A stretch of DNA of 64,000 bases, taken from NCBI GenBank assembly GCA_942492715.1, contig CALOFW010000019.1:62001-126000 (forward strand). Reading direction: 5' to 3'. The translations under genes and the position numbers were made by a program. Numbering within the stretch: position 1 is the first letter of the stretch; every line of letters starts with the position of its first letter. The notes under the pieces are model-generated. The model saw nothing but the letters and a program-made list of their open reading frames with translations. It searched no databases and was not told the origin of the DNA. The DNA is from Sva-07 sp942492715. GTDB lineage: Bacteria; Actinomycetota; Acidimicrobiia; Acidimicrobiales; Ilumatobacteraceae. Of this stretch, positions 9,151 to 17,454 are shown in pieces.

Positions 9151-9540
9151 TCAGTCGCAGTCGGAGCCGGACGCGTCGAGAAGGGCCTGCCAGGCCGACT
9201 GCACCGACGTGAAGCCCGCGCTGAGCGCCGCAGCCTTGTCGGCGAGCGACGCAGCGTCGGCGAGCGACGACTTCAGCGTGACGACCGACGAACCCAGTGC
9301 GTCGATCTCCGGCTGGAGTTCAGTGGCAGAAGTCTTCAGTGCGTCGACATCGGATTGCACGACTTCGAGTTGGCTCTCGAGCGCATCGACGCCGTCGTCG
9401 AGCACGTTGACGTCACGAAGGTCCTGGATGGCGCTGCCGAGTTCCGCACGGTTCTCGCAGAACGTGTTCGGTTCGTCGTCGCTCGAACACGCCGAACCTG
9501 CGAGCACAGCAACGATCAGAATGGAGACGAGGGGACGCAT
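9151..9540 (-). CDS. Small coiled-coil lipoprotein, unknown function
   Basis: 129 residues starting at 9540, where a strong ribosome binding site (aaaggag, 6 bases before the ATG) decides the start. A lipoprotein signal ends in LAGSAC, so Cys would be lipidated near residue 18. The mature part is mostly heptad-like helix (VDALESQLEVVQSDVDALK) with two further Cys. No enzymatic motif is seen. It is divergent from trxA, with 183 bases between. Confidence 0.75.
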   Translation of the reverse strand: MRPLVSILIVAVLAGSACSSDDEPNTFCENRAELGSAIQDLRDVNVLDDGVDALESQLEVVQSDVDALKTSATELQPEIDALGSSVVTLKSSLADAASLADKAAALSAGFTSVQSAWQALLDASGSDCD

Positions 9541-9723
9541 GGTGCACTCCTTTGAAGCGGGCGACAGGGAAGACGCCGAGCCGACGAATCTAGTCTCGAG
9601 CAATGGACGCGAACGTCATCCACTCCGGGTGAATCGGACCCAGCGCGGTGACGGGAATGCCCCGGTCGATTCCTCGGTTGCACCGGGAGACACGTACCCC
9701 CCGGAGTATCCAGGAGCATCCCA

Positions 9724-10101
9724 ATGGCAACCATCGAACTCACCATCGACAACTTCGAGCAGACGATCACCGACAACGACACCGTCTTCGTCGACTTCTG
9801 GGCCGAGTGGTGTGGACCGTGTCGGCAATTCGGTCCGGTCTTCGAGAAGGCCGCCGAGGAGCACACCGACATCGTGTTCGGCAAGGTCGACGCCGACACC
9901 CAGCAGGAACTCGCCGGCCACTTCAACATCCGCTCGATCCCCACGCTGATGGCGATCCGCGACAACGTGGTGCTGTTCTCCCAACCCGGCGCGCTTCCGG
10001 CCCACGCTCTCGACGACCTGATCACCCAGATCCGGGCGATCGACATGGACGACGTGCGGCGGCAGATCGCCGAGGAGCAGGCCGGCACCGACGCCGAGTG
10101 A
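9724..10101 (+). CDS. trxA: Thioredoxin
   Basis: 125 residues. The classic fold is evident with active site WCGPC near residue 30, FVDFWAEW before it, and cis-Pro in RSIPTL. The C-terminus is extended by about 15 charged residues relative to E. coli TrxA. It reduces protein disulfides using thioredoxin reductase, which is not in the window. Confidence 0.9.
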   Translation: MATIELTIDNFEQTITDNDTVFVDFWAEWCGPCRQFGPVFEKAAEEHTDIVFGKVDADTQQELAGHFNIRSIPTLMAIRDNVVLFSQPGALPAHALDDLITQIRAIDMDDVRRQIAEEQAGTDAE

Positions 10102-10144
10102 TCGCACTCCGACGCTGATCGGCGGCGGTCACTACAGTCGCCCC

Positions 10145-10447
10145 ATGCTCATCGTCGCAGGATCGATCACGACCAGGGACGACGGCCGCGAACAGTTTCT
10201 CGCTGCCGTTCGGCCGATGGTCTCCGCCACACGGGCCGAGCCCGGCTGCCAGGAGTACGCGTTCACCCCGGACCCGAACGACTCGAACCGGATCCTGCTC
10301 TACGAACTCTGGGACGACCAGAGCGCGCTCGACGGTCACTTCGCCAGTGAGCACATGGCGCAGTGGCAACAGGACAGCAAGGGCCTGCCGGTCGTCGGTG
10401 CAGACATCAAGAAGTACACGGTCTCTGCGGTCGGGCCCGTTCGATGA
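10145..10447 (+). CDS. Antibiotic biosynthesis monooxygenase (ABM)-domain protein
   Basis: 100 residues, the size of one ferredoxin-like ABM domain. Typical elements are present: an opening VAGSITTRDDGREQF strand-helix, EPGCQEYAF, and LYELWDDQSALDGHFAS with the conserved Glu/Trp and His. Members are cofactor-free quinol monooxygenases (YgiN type) or enzymes acting on aromatic substrates. Its stop overlaps the start of the next gene (ATGA), so the two are co-translated. Confidence 0.8.
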   Translation: MLIVAGSITTRDDGREQFLAAVRPMVSATRAEPGCQEYAFTPDPNDSNRILLYELWDDQSALDGHFASEHMAQWQQDSKGLPVVGADIKKYTVSAVGPVR

Positions 10448-10905
10448 GCAGCAGAGACGACGCTCCGATCCAAGGCTGCATCGAGAACTGGCACCGGCAC
10501 CTGCATGGCGACCTCCCCGGCGGACTCGATGCGATCCTCCACGAGGACTGCGTGTTCCTGTCGCCGATCGTCTTCACCCCCCAGCAGGGTCGCGAGATCA
10601 CCAAGCTCTACCTCACCGCCGCCGGCGGCACCCTCGGTGGCGAGAGCGGATCCGTCACCGACGCAGTCGGCGCCGATCAGTCCGAGGGTGGCGGGTTCCG
10701 GTACGTCAAGGAGATCCTTCAGGGCCACCACGCGATGCTCGAGTTCGAGACGACCGTCGACGGCAAGTACGCCAACGGCGTCGACATCATCACGTGCGAC
10801 GACGACGGCATGATCACCGAGTTCAAGGTGATGATGCGACCGCTCCAGGCGATCAACGCGGTCCACGCCCAGATGAAGGCGATGTTGGAGCGGCTCAGCG
10901 GTTGA
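10444..10905 (+). CDS. SnoaL/NTF2-like domain protein
   Basis: 153 residues from the ATG at 10444, which overlaps the preceding stop by four bases. WHRHLHGDLPGGLDAILHEDCVF followed by later beta strands (HAMLEFETTVDG, GVDIITCDDDGMITEFKVMMRP) match the cone-shaped NTF2-like fold of nuclear-transport-factor/SnoaL proteins, which are cyclases, isomerases or ligand-binding proteins. Its stop abuts directly the stop of the P450 on the other strand. Confidence 0.75.
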   Translation: MSSRDDAPIQGCIENWHRHLHGDLPGGLDAILHEDCVFLSPIVFTPQQGREITKLYLTAAGGTLGGESGSVTDAVGADQSEGGGFRYVKEILQGHHAMLEFETTVDGKYANGVDIITCDDDGMITEFKVMMRPLQAINAVHAQMKAMLERLSG

Positions 10906-12168
10906 TCACGCGTTGACCGGTTCGGTGGGGGTGAAACTCACCGGCAGGTGCTTGATGCCCGTGACCAGCGGGATGCCCGCCGCATCGAGCGGGATCGCAG
11001 GGCCGGTCACCTCCAGGTCCGGGAGCCGCCTGAACAGCTCTCGGAACACGATCGCCACCTCGCGGCGGGCAAGGTTCGCCCCGAGGCAGAAGTGCGGCCC
11101 CGGACCGCCGAAACCGACGTGCGGATTGGGTTGTCGCAACACATCGAACTTCTCCGGGTCGTCGAACACCCGTGGGTCACGGTTCGCGGCGCCGTAGAAC
11201 ATCACGAACTTGTCGCCTTCGTGGAAGTCCTGACCGGCGAGTGACACGTCGCGAGTCGCCGTGCGCCGCATGAACGTGACCGGCGAGGCAGCGCGCACGA
11301 TCTCCTCGACCGCGCTGTTCGTGACGCCGTCGACATCGGCCTGCCAGATCGCCCTCTGATCCGGGTTCATCGCCAGCAGATTGACGCCATGGCTGATCGC
11401 CGTGCGTGTCGTGTCGTTGCCCGCAACCGCGAGGAGGACGAAGAACGACGTGATCTCCGCCGGCGTCAACAGGTCCTCCGGCAAGTTGTTGTGGACCAGC
11501 TTGGAGGTGAGATCGTCGGTCGGGTTCTTGCGCCGCTCCTCGATCAGCTCACCCATCAGCGTGCTCAGCGCGATACCGGCGTTGAGATAGGCAGCCATGG
11601 GATCACCGTCACCGATGAACTCGGCATCGCCACCGCTCAAGATCACGTTCGTCGCGTCGAGCACGGTTCCGAACTCGCTGCGTGGGATGCCCATCATGTC
11701 GCAGATGATCAACAGCGGGAACGGCTGGGAGAGCACCTCGACGAGATCGACCTCGCCCTGCTCGCAGAACCCGTCGATCACCTCGGTACAGATCGATTCG
11801 ACCGACTCCAGGACGCCCTGCAATTGGGTGGGCGTGAAGCTGTGCGCCACGATGCGTCGCTGGTTGGCGTGACGCGGGTTGTCCATGTTGATGAAGCTGC
11901 CGAAGAACTCGAGCATCTCCAGCGGCATGTCGAAGATCGAGACTGCCCCCTTGCCCGAACAGAACTCCTCGGGGCGCTTGCTCACCTCGACCACCTCGTC
12001 GTAGCGGGTGAGCGCGTGGAAGGTCTCGGTGGACTCGGACATCGGGTTGTGCACCTCGACAGGCAGGATCGAGCCCTGCTCGCGAAGGTCGGCGAACTGC
12101 GCCATGCGGTCTGCGAGCGGCTGGCGCCAGAACGTCGGCTCGATCAGTTGGTTCGGGGAGATGCTCAT
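10906..12168 (-). CDS. Cytochrome P450 (CYP124/125/142-like)
   Basis: 420 residues starting at 12168, where agaggacgac precedes the ATG; an ATG at 12183 would add five residues. The I-helix oxygen-binding motif is AGNDTTRTAISHG. The K-helix EEIVR region is present, and the haem loop is FGGPGPHFCLGANLAR with the Cys thiolate. The NDTTR...SHG motif is typical of actinobacterial CYP124/125/142 enzymes, which hydroxylate sterol side chains and methyl-branched lipids. The substrate is inferred only. Ferredoxin and reductase partners are not adjacent. Confidence 0.88.
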   Translation of the reverse strand: MSISPNQLIEPTFWRQPLADRMAQFADLREQGSILPVEVHNPMSESTETFHALTRYDEVVEVSKRPEEFCSGKGAVSIFDMPLEMLEFFGSFINMDNPRHANQRRIVAHSFTPTQLQGVLESVESICTEVIDGFCEQGEVDLVEVLSQPFPLLIICDMMGIPRSEFGTVLDATNVILSGGDAEFIGDGDPMAAYLNAGIALSTLMGELIEERRKNPTDDLTSKLVHNNLPEDLLTPAEITSFFVLLAVAGNDTTRTAISHGVNLLAMNPDQRAIWQADVDGVTNSAVEEIVRAASPVTFMRRTATRDVSLAGQDFHEGDKFVMFYGAANRDPRVFDDPEKFDVLRQPNPHVGFGGPGPHFCLGANLARREVAIVFRELFRRLPDLEVTGPAIPLDAAGIPLVTGIKHLPVSFTPTEPVNA

Positions 12169-12313
12169 GTCGTCCTCTGTCATCGTTTGGGCTTCGCCGA
12201 CAACATAGAACGAGGGGTGCCGATTCGACACGCCCGCCGACCGGAATCCGCTCCCGGTGAACGACCGACGGCTACCGTCGTCGCATCCCGACACTCGACT
12301 GCTCTCCTCAGCC

Positions 12314-14740
12314 ATGAGCACGCCACACGGCGACGCAGACACTGCGCACGGCCCGATACACGCCCCCATCAGGCTGTCCGATCTCGGACCGGGACGCCTG
12401 ACCACTCGGGCGTTCTCGGTGCCGGCCAAGCCGCAGAGATTCCGGCGTCCCACCGATGTCGTCCTGCTGGTGCTCTCGCTCGTCATCATCGCCGTCACCG
12501 CCCTCACCGTCGACGACCCCGGTGATTTCGAGACGACCTTCGCCCAGTGGCTGTCGAACCTCCCGGGACTCCTCGACTTCCTGTGGGAGATCGCCTACGA
12601 CTTCGTACAGATCTGGGTGCTCGTCGTAGGTGTGCTGGCGGTCGCCCGACGCCAATGGGGACTCCTTCGCGACTGGGCCGTCAGCATTGCCCTCACCGTC
12701 GGCGGGATCCTGCTCGTCGGCTGGCTCGTCGACGGCGACATCCCAACGCTCACCGGCAGCATCGGCACCGCCGACGGACCCGGATCGTACCCCTCGCTCG
12801 CACTCGCAGCCGGCGCAGCGACCATCGCCGTCGCCAGCCCGTACTTCGTCAGCCCCTTGCGTACGTTCGGCCGGTGGCTCATCGGCACGGCGTGGCTCGC
12901 AGCGCTCGTCCTCGGTGTCACCGCGCCCGGCGCAGGCTTGTCTGCGGTGGCGATCGGCTGGGCCACCGGTGCGCTGGTCCACCTCGTGTTCGGGTCACCC
13001 GACGGAGCGATGTCGCTCGACGACCTCCGCCAAGCGCTGCGCTCGATCGGCGTCGATGCCGAGCCCACCAAGGTCGAAGCACGCAACGGCGTCATCGTCG
13101 CCGACGCTCGGACCCCCGACGATCGCCGACTCGACGTCCACGTCCACGGACGCGACTCGTGGGACAGCCAGTTCTTCGTCAAACTGTGGCGACTCGTCTT
13201 CTATCGTTCGGGCGGCCGCAACGTCACCGTCAACCGGCGTCATCAGATCGAGCACCAGGCATACCTCACGCTGTTCGCCGAACGCGAAGGCGCGCTCGTC
13301 GCTCCGCTCGTGGCTGCGGCGATGGACCAACACGGCGACGCCCTCTTCGTCACCGAGCGCGTCGGCCCGGCCTTCGGAGCCGACGGTGGACAGGTCGACG
13401 ACGCGCTGCTGGCAAGCGCATGGGCGTCGCTGGCACGGCTGCACGACGCCGGGATCCGCCACGGCGGGATCACTCCCGGCCACCTCCAGGTCGCGGGTGG
13501 TGGCGTGTACATCGGGGAGTTCGAACGCGCGTCGATCGACTGGGACGAGTTGTCCCGCCGGCTCGACGAGGCACAGCTCCTGACGTCGACGGCGGCCGTG
13601 GTCGGCGCCGACCGCGCGATCGCAGCTGCTGTCGACGCGCTCGGGCCGGAGGCCCTGACAGCGACCACGACGTACGTGCAACCAGCGGCGATGCTCCCTG
13701 CGCTGCGCCACCAGGCCGACGACGCGGACGTCGACATCGACGATCTCCGCAAGGCGACGATCAAGGCGGTCGACGCCGAGGAACAAGACCTCCAGGCGAT
13801 CCGGCGGTTCTCAGTCGGCAACGTGGTGATGTGGGTCCTGTTGGCGATCGTGTTCTACACGATCATCGGCGCGGTCCAGCAGGTCGGGCTCCAGTCGATC
13901 ATCGACTCGATCGCCGGGGCGAGCGTCCCGATCCTGATCCTTGCGCTGATCATCGGCCAGAGCCCGCGATTCGCCGGCGCCCTCAGCGTGTCGAAGGCCG
14001 CCCCGCTTCCGGTTCCCTACGGGCGGCTCACGCTGCTCGAGTTCGCGATCACCTTCGTCAACCTCGCCGTCCCGTCGACTGCCGCCCGGGTCGCCGTCAA
14101 CATCCGCTTCTTCCAACGCAACGGCCTCGACCGGACCACGGCCATCGCGGTCGGCGGACTCGACAGCGTCGGCGGTTTCGTCGCCCAGATGATCCTGCTC
14201 TTCGGGATCATCGGATTCGGGCTCGGCAGCCTGAACCTCGACATCAGCACATCGAGCGTCGACTTCACCGGCAAGTGGCTCGTGATCCTCCTGATCGTCC
14301 TCGTCGTCGGCATCGCGGTCGTCGCCTTCGTTCCCAAGTTCCGCGACCCGGTGGTGTCAGTCGTCAAGACCACGTGGTCGAAGATCGGGCCGCTGCTCAG
14401 CTCACCGCGCCGACTGATCTCGGTGGTGCTCGCGAACCTGCTCGTGCAGTTGCTGTTCTCGCTCACCAGCTACACGATCCTGCGAGCGTTCGGACAGGAC
14501 GTCGGCTTCGCCGATGTGGTGCTGGTCAACGTGTGCGTGGCGCTCTTCGCCGGGCTGATGCCCGTGCCCGGCGGCGTCGGGGTCACCGAGGCCGCGCTCA
14601 CGGCCGGATACACGGCGATCGGCGTCGACAGCGCCTCCGCCATGGGCGCTGCCCTGTGCTACCGGTTGATCACGTTCTACATCCCGCCGCTCTTCGGATA
14701 CTTCGCGATGAAGTCGCTGCGCCGCCAACGCATGCTCTGA
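12314..14740 (+). CDS. Large flippase-like membrane protein with embedded pseudokinase domain
   Basis: 808 residues from the ATG at 12314; an upstream ATG at 12257 is possible. Layout: about six N-terminal membrane segments (residues 45-230); a soluble domain at about 235-480 that aligns by motif with aminoglycoside-phosphotransferase/RIO-like kinases; then about eight membrane segments of the lysylphosphatidylglycerol-synthase TM (UPF0104, MprF flippase-like) family, ending with PVPGGVGVTEAAL, the signature of that family. In the kinase-like domain the ATP-binding Lys (FFVK, Lys290) remains. The catalytic HGDxxxxN is HGGITPGH (Asp to Gly, Asn to His), and the metal-binding DFG-type Asp is Glu (IGEFERA). 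It therefore looks like a pseudokinase. Role in lipid or glycan flipping is inferred from the C-terminal domain. Confidence 0.8.
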   Translation: MSTPHGDADTAHGPIHAPIRLSDLGPGRLTTRAFSVPAKPQRFRRPTDVVLLVLSLVIIAVTALTVDDPGDFETTFAQWLSNLPGLLDFLWEIAYDFVQIWVLVVGVLAVARRQWGLLRDWAVSIALTVGGILLVGWLVDGDIPTLTGSIGTADGPGSYPSLALAAGAATIAVASPYFVSPLRTFGRWLIGTAWLAALVLGVTAPGAGLSAVAIGWATGALVHLVFGSPDGAMSLDDLRQALRSIGVDAEPTKVEARNGVIVADARTPDDRRLDVHVHGRDSWDSQFFVKLWRLVFYRSGGRNVTVNRRHQIEHQAYLTLFAEREGALVAPLVAAAMDQHGDALFVTERVGPAFGADGGQVDDALLASAWASLARLHDAGIRHGGITPGHLQVAGGGVYIGEFERASIDWDELSRRLDEAQLLTSTAAVVGADRAIAAAVDALGPEALTATTTYVQPAAMLPALRHQADDADVDIDDLRKATIKAVDAEEQDLQAIRRFSVGNVVMWVLLAIVFYTIIGAVQQVGLQSIIDSIAGASVPILILALIIGQSPRFAGALSVSKAAPLPVPYGRLTLLEFAITFVNLAVPSTAARVAVNIRFFQRNGLDRTTAIAVGGLDSVGGFVAQMILLFGIIGFGLGSLNLDISTSSVDFTGKWLVILLIVLVVGIAVVAFVPKFRDPVVSVVKTTWSKIGPLLSSPRRLISVVLANLLVQLLFSLTSYTILRAFGQDVGFADVVLVNVCVALFAGLMPVPGGVGVTEAALTAGYTAIGVDSASAMGAALCYRLITFYIPPLFGYFAMKSLRRQRML

Positions 14741-14771
14741 ACACTCGGCACCCCGCCCTACGGTACGGGAC

Positions 14772-15569
14772 ATGACAGCACGGGAGGAGCCCACCCCGCC
14801 GTTCGTCGACACCGCGGCGTACCGACGTGACGGGTGGCTGCTCGTGCCTGGAGCGTTGGGTCGCGACCAACTCGCCGCGATCGACCGCGCCGTGACCGAA
14901 CTCGAACGATGGGCCACCGAGGGCGGACCGGGACTGCACCACTTCGAGCAGACCGACGCCGGCGCCGTGATCGCACGCAGTGAAGAGTTCGTCGACGACA
15001 GCGACGTCCTGCGCGAGTTCATCTGTAGCGGCATCGTGGTCGACGTGCTCGCCGAGCTGTTCGACGAACCAGCAGTGCTGTTCAAGGAGAAGATCAACTA
15101 CAAGCAGCCCGGTGGCGGCGGCTTCGCTCCCCACCAGGATGCAGCCGCCTACCGCTTCGTCGACCACCACATCTCGTGCATGGTGCCGCTCGACCCGGCA
15201 ACCGAGGCGAGCGGATGCCTGTGGGTCGCTCCCGGACACGAACGAGGCCGCCTGCCCACCGACGATCGTGGTCGAATCGAGTCGTCGGCCGCCGCCGAAC
15301 TCGATTGGCGCCCGGTTCCGGTCGAGCCCGGCGACCTGCTGTTCTTCGACTCGTACACCCCGCACCACAGCGACACGAATCGCACCAACCGACCCCGCCG
15401 CGCCGCCTATCTCACCTACAACGCGGCGTCTCTCGGCGACCATCGCGACCAGTACTACGCCGACAAACGCGCCGAGTTCGAGCGAGCGGGCAGCGACTTC
15501 GACGGCCAGCGGGTTCGCATCAGCATCAGCGACGACTTCCTCGGCCGACCGGTCGACACCCCACGCTGA
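14772..15569 (+). CDS. Phytanoyl-CoA dioxygenase (PhyH)-family Fe(II)/2-oxoglutarate oxygenase
   Basis: 265 residues. The double-stranded beta-helix iron site is visible: HQDA (His and Asp), the distal His in TPHHSDTN, and the 2-oxoglutarate-binding Arg in RRAAYLTYN. FKEKINYKQPGGGGFAPHQD is typical of the PhyH family, which hydroxylates acyl or small-molecule substrates using Fe(II), O2 and 2-oxoglutarate. It follows the flippase-like gene after 31 bases, so co-transcription is likely. Substrate unknown. Confidence 0.85.
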   Translation: MTAREEPTPPFVDTAAYRRDGWLLVPGALGRDQLAAIDRAVTELERWATEGGPGLHHFEQTDAGAVIARSEEFVDDSDVLREFICSGIVVDVLAELFDEPAVLFKEKINYKQPGGGGFAPHQDAAAYRFVDHHISCMVPLDPATEASGCLWVAPGHERGRLPTDDRGRIESSAAAELDWRPVPVEPGDLLFFDSYTPHHSDTNRTNRPRRAAYLTYNAASLGDHRDQYYADKRAEFERAGSDFDGQRVRISISDDFLGRPVDTPR

Positions 15570-15670
15570 CCGACGCGACTCGTCCTCGCAATCCTGAGGC
15601 CGGCCACGAGTCCACCGCCGAGTTCGACCATCGCCCGGGGATTCCAGCGCGGACGTGCCAGACTTCGCCG

Positions 15671-16222
15671 ATGGCCACGCTCGTGCTCACGGTGATCGGG
15701 GACGACCGCGCAGGATTGGTCGATGCGCTCGCCGGCCCGATCGCCGACCACGGCGGCAACTGGGACCGCAGCCACATGGCGCGTCTCGCCGGCAAGTTCG
15801 CCGGCATCGTCGTGGTCACGCTCCCCGACGAACACGTCGACTCGCTCAGCGCGAGCCTCGCCGGCGTTCAGGCCCAGGGGCTCCTCGATGTGCGCATCGC
15901 GATCGCGGCGGCAGACGGCCCGATCGACTCGTCGTCGCTCCTCCAGCTCCGTCTGGTGGGCCAGGACCGGCCGGGGATCATCCGTGAGGTCGCACGCGCG
16001 CTCGCGCAGCGCAACGTCAGCATCGAGGAACTCGAAACGTCGACGGTGTCGGCGCCGATGTCGGCCGAACAGCTCTTCCAAGCAACCGCCACGCTCCGCC
16101 TGCCCCTCGATCTCGGCCTCGACGCGCTCCAGGCCGCTCTGGAAGACATCGCCAACGAGCTGATGGTCGACCTCGAGGTGAAGACACCACCGAATGGCAT
16201 CACGGCTCCCGAGAGGGGGTGA
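15671..16222 (+). CDS. Double ACT-domain protein (GcvR-like)
   Basis: 183 residues from the ATG at 15671; the longer upstream frame overlaps the PhyH gene and is not used. Two ACT domains are seen: LTVIGDDRAGLVDALA at the N-terminus and LRLVGQDRPGIIREVARALAQRNVSIEEL from about residue 95. This two-ACT arrangement is that of GcvR, the glycine-cleavage regulator, and related amino-acid-sensing proteins. No DNA-binding domain is present. Its stop lies two bases before selD, so the two genes are probably translated from one message. Confidence 0.8.
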   Translation: MATLVLTVIGDDRAGLVDALAGPIADHGGNWDRSHMARLAGKFAGIVVVTLPDEHVDSLSASLAGVQAQGLLDVRIAIAAADGPIDSSSLLQLRLVGQDRPGIIREVARALAQRNVSIEELETSTVSAPMSAEQLFQATATLRLPLDLGLDALQAALEDIANELMVDLEVKTPPNGITAPERG

Positions 16223-16224
16223 CG

Positions 16225-17280
16225 ATGAGCGACGACCCGCAGAACGCACGCGAGCAGATCCGGCTGACCCAGTTCAGCCATGGAGCCGGTTGAGGCTGCA
16301 AGCTCGCCCCCGGCGAGCTGGCCCACGTGGTGGACCACCTCAACTCTGATCATCCGGCCGACCTCCTCGTCGGGCCCGACACCGGCGACGACGCGGCGGT
16401 GTGGCGAATCGACGACGACCGCGCGCTCGTCTCCACCGCTGATTTCATCACGCCGGTGGTCGATGACGCGCGTACGTGGGGGCGAGTCGCCGCGGCCAAC
16501 AGCGTGTCCGACGTCTACGCAATGGGTGGGCGGCCGCTGTTCGCACTGAACCTCGTCGGCTGGAACACCGACAAGCTGCCGACCGCGCTGCTCGAAGAGG
16601 TACTCGCCGGCGGCCAGGACATCGCCGCTCAGGCCGGGTTCGTGATCGTCGGCGGGCACACGATCGACGACCCGGAACCGAAGTACGGCATGGCGGTGAC
16701 CGGCGAGATCCACCCCGATCGGATCCTGACGAACGCCGGCCTCCGCAACGGCCAGGACATCGTCCTCACCAAGCCGCTCGGTGTCGGCGTCCTCACGACC
16801 GCGATCAAGGCCGGTCGGGCGTCGGCCACCCAGGCCGAGGCGGCGGTGGCCTCGATGACACGGCTCAACGACGTCGCCTGTCGGCTCGCGCTCGCCGCCG
16901 GCGCGACCGGCTGTACCGACGTCACCGGTTTCGGGCTCGCGGGTCATCTCGGGCGGATGGCGCTGGAATCGGGCGTCGCTGTGGTCGTCGAGTTCGATGC
17001 GCTGCCCTTCCTCCCGGGCGCCGTCGCGTTCGCCGGCGACGGCGTGATGCCCGGCGGGAGCCGCCGGAACCTGGCGTGGGCCCTCGACTTCGTCGACGCG
17101 GGTGGGCACGACGAGATCGACCAGCTGCTCGTCGCCGATGCCCAGACCTCCGGCGGCCTGGTCTTCGGCATCGACCCCGCCGCCACCGACGACGTCCTCG
17201 CGGAACTGGCCGCCACCGGTCACACCGCAGCCCGAATCGGTTCGGTCACCGACGGCGACCCCGGCATCCGGCTGCGCTGA
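16225..17280 (+). CDS. selD: Selenide, water dikinase, selenocysteine-containing
   Basis: Read through the in-frame TGA at 16291-16293, the gene encodes 351 residues from the ATG at 16225. The N-terminus LTQFSHGAG-U-GCK matches the invariant SelD motif HGAGCGCK, with selenocysteine (residue 23) in place of the catalytic Cys. Downstream the AIRS-like fold is intact: DDAAVW, TADFITPVV, ANSVSDVYAMGGRPL, GGHTIDDPEPKYG, TGFGLAGH and AQTSGGL. SelD makes selenophosphate from selenide and ATP for Sec-tRNA synthesis. A Sec-containing SelD implies that this organism decodes UGA as Sec (SelA, SelB, selC expected elsewhere). Starting at 16327 would remove the active site and the ATP-binding Lys region, so readthrough is the better model. 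Confidence 0.92.
16301..16319 (+). promoter_or_regulatory. Candidate bacterial SECIS stem-loop in selD
   Basis: A perfect 8-bp stem (agctcgcc with ggcgagct) closes a CCC loop, beginning seven bases after the UGA at 16291-16293. Position and size suit a bacterial SECIS, which SelB binds within the coding sequence just 3' of the codon. The tight CCC loop lacks the G usually found at the start of the apical loop, so the bound form may open part of the stem. Placement is seen directly; the function is inference. Confidence 0.5.
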
Positions 17281-17289
17281 CGCGGCGGG

Positions 17290-17370
17290 TCAGGCAGGGC
17301 AGCAGCCGGTCGACGGATCGGCCGACCAGGTCGATCCGGCTGCGATCGCCGCACTGAGCGAGTTGGGCAT
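17290..17370 (-). CDS. Possible tiny ORF antisense to the selD-pepF gap (doubtful)
   Basis: A 26-codon minus-strand frame starting at ATG 17370 (MPNSLSAAIAAG... ending STGCCPA) stops ten bases beyond the selD stop. The same frame is open further upstream, with a plausible composition (HIVSSGDEDLVGDLARVS), but has no earlier ATG or convincing ribosome binding site. It could be the remnant of a gene, or chance. Confidence 0.15.
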   Translation of the reverse strand: MPNSLSAAIAAGSTWSADPSTGCCPA

Positions 17371-17454
17371 CGACACACGAGCGAGGTCGCCGACGAGGTC
17401 CTCGTCCCCCGATGAAACGATGTGACGGTCGCCGTTCCGCGGCAGACTCTCGAC

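Noticed and set aside
16225..16326. selD as a 5'-disrupted pseudogene
   Set aside because: The in-frame TGA is exactly at the known Sec/Cys site, and the rest of the gene is intact.
17290..17370. A selenoprotein read through the TGA of the small antisense frame
   Set aside because: Translation past that TGA runs into selD antisense sequence with no recognisable continuation.
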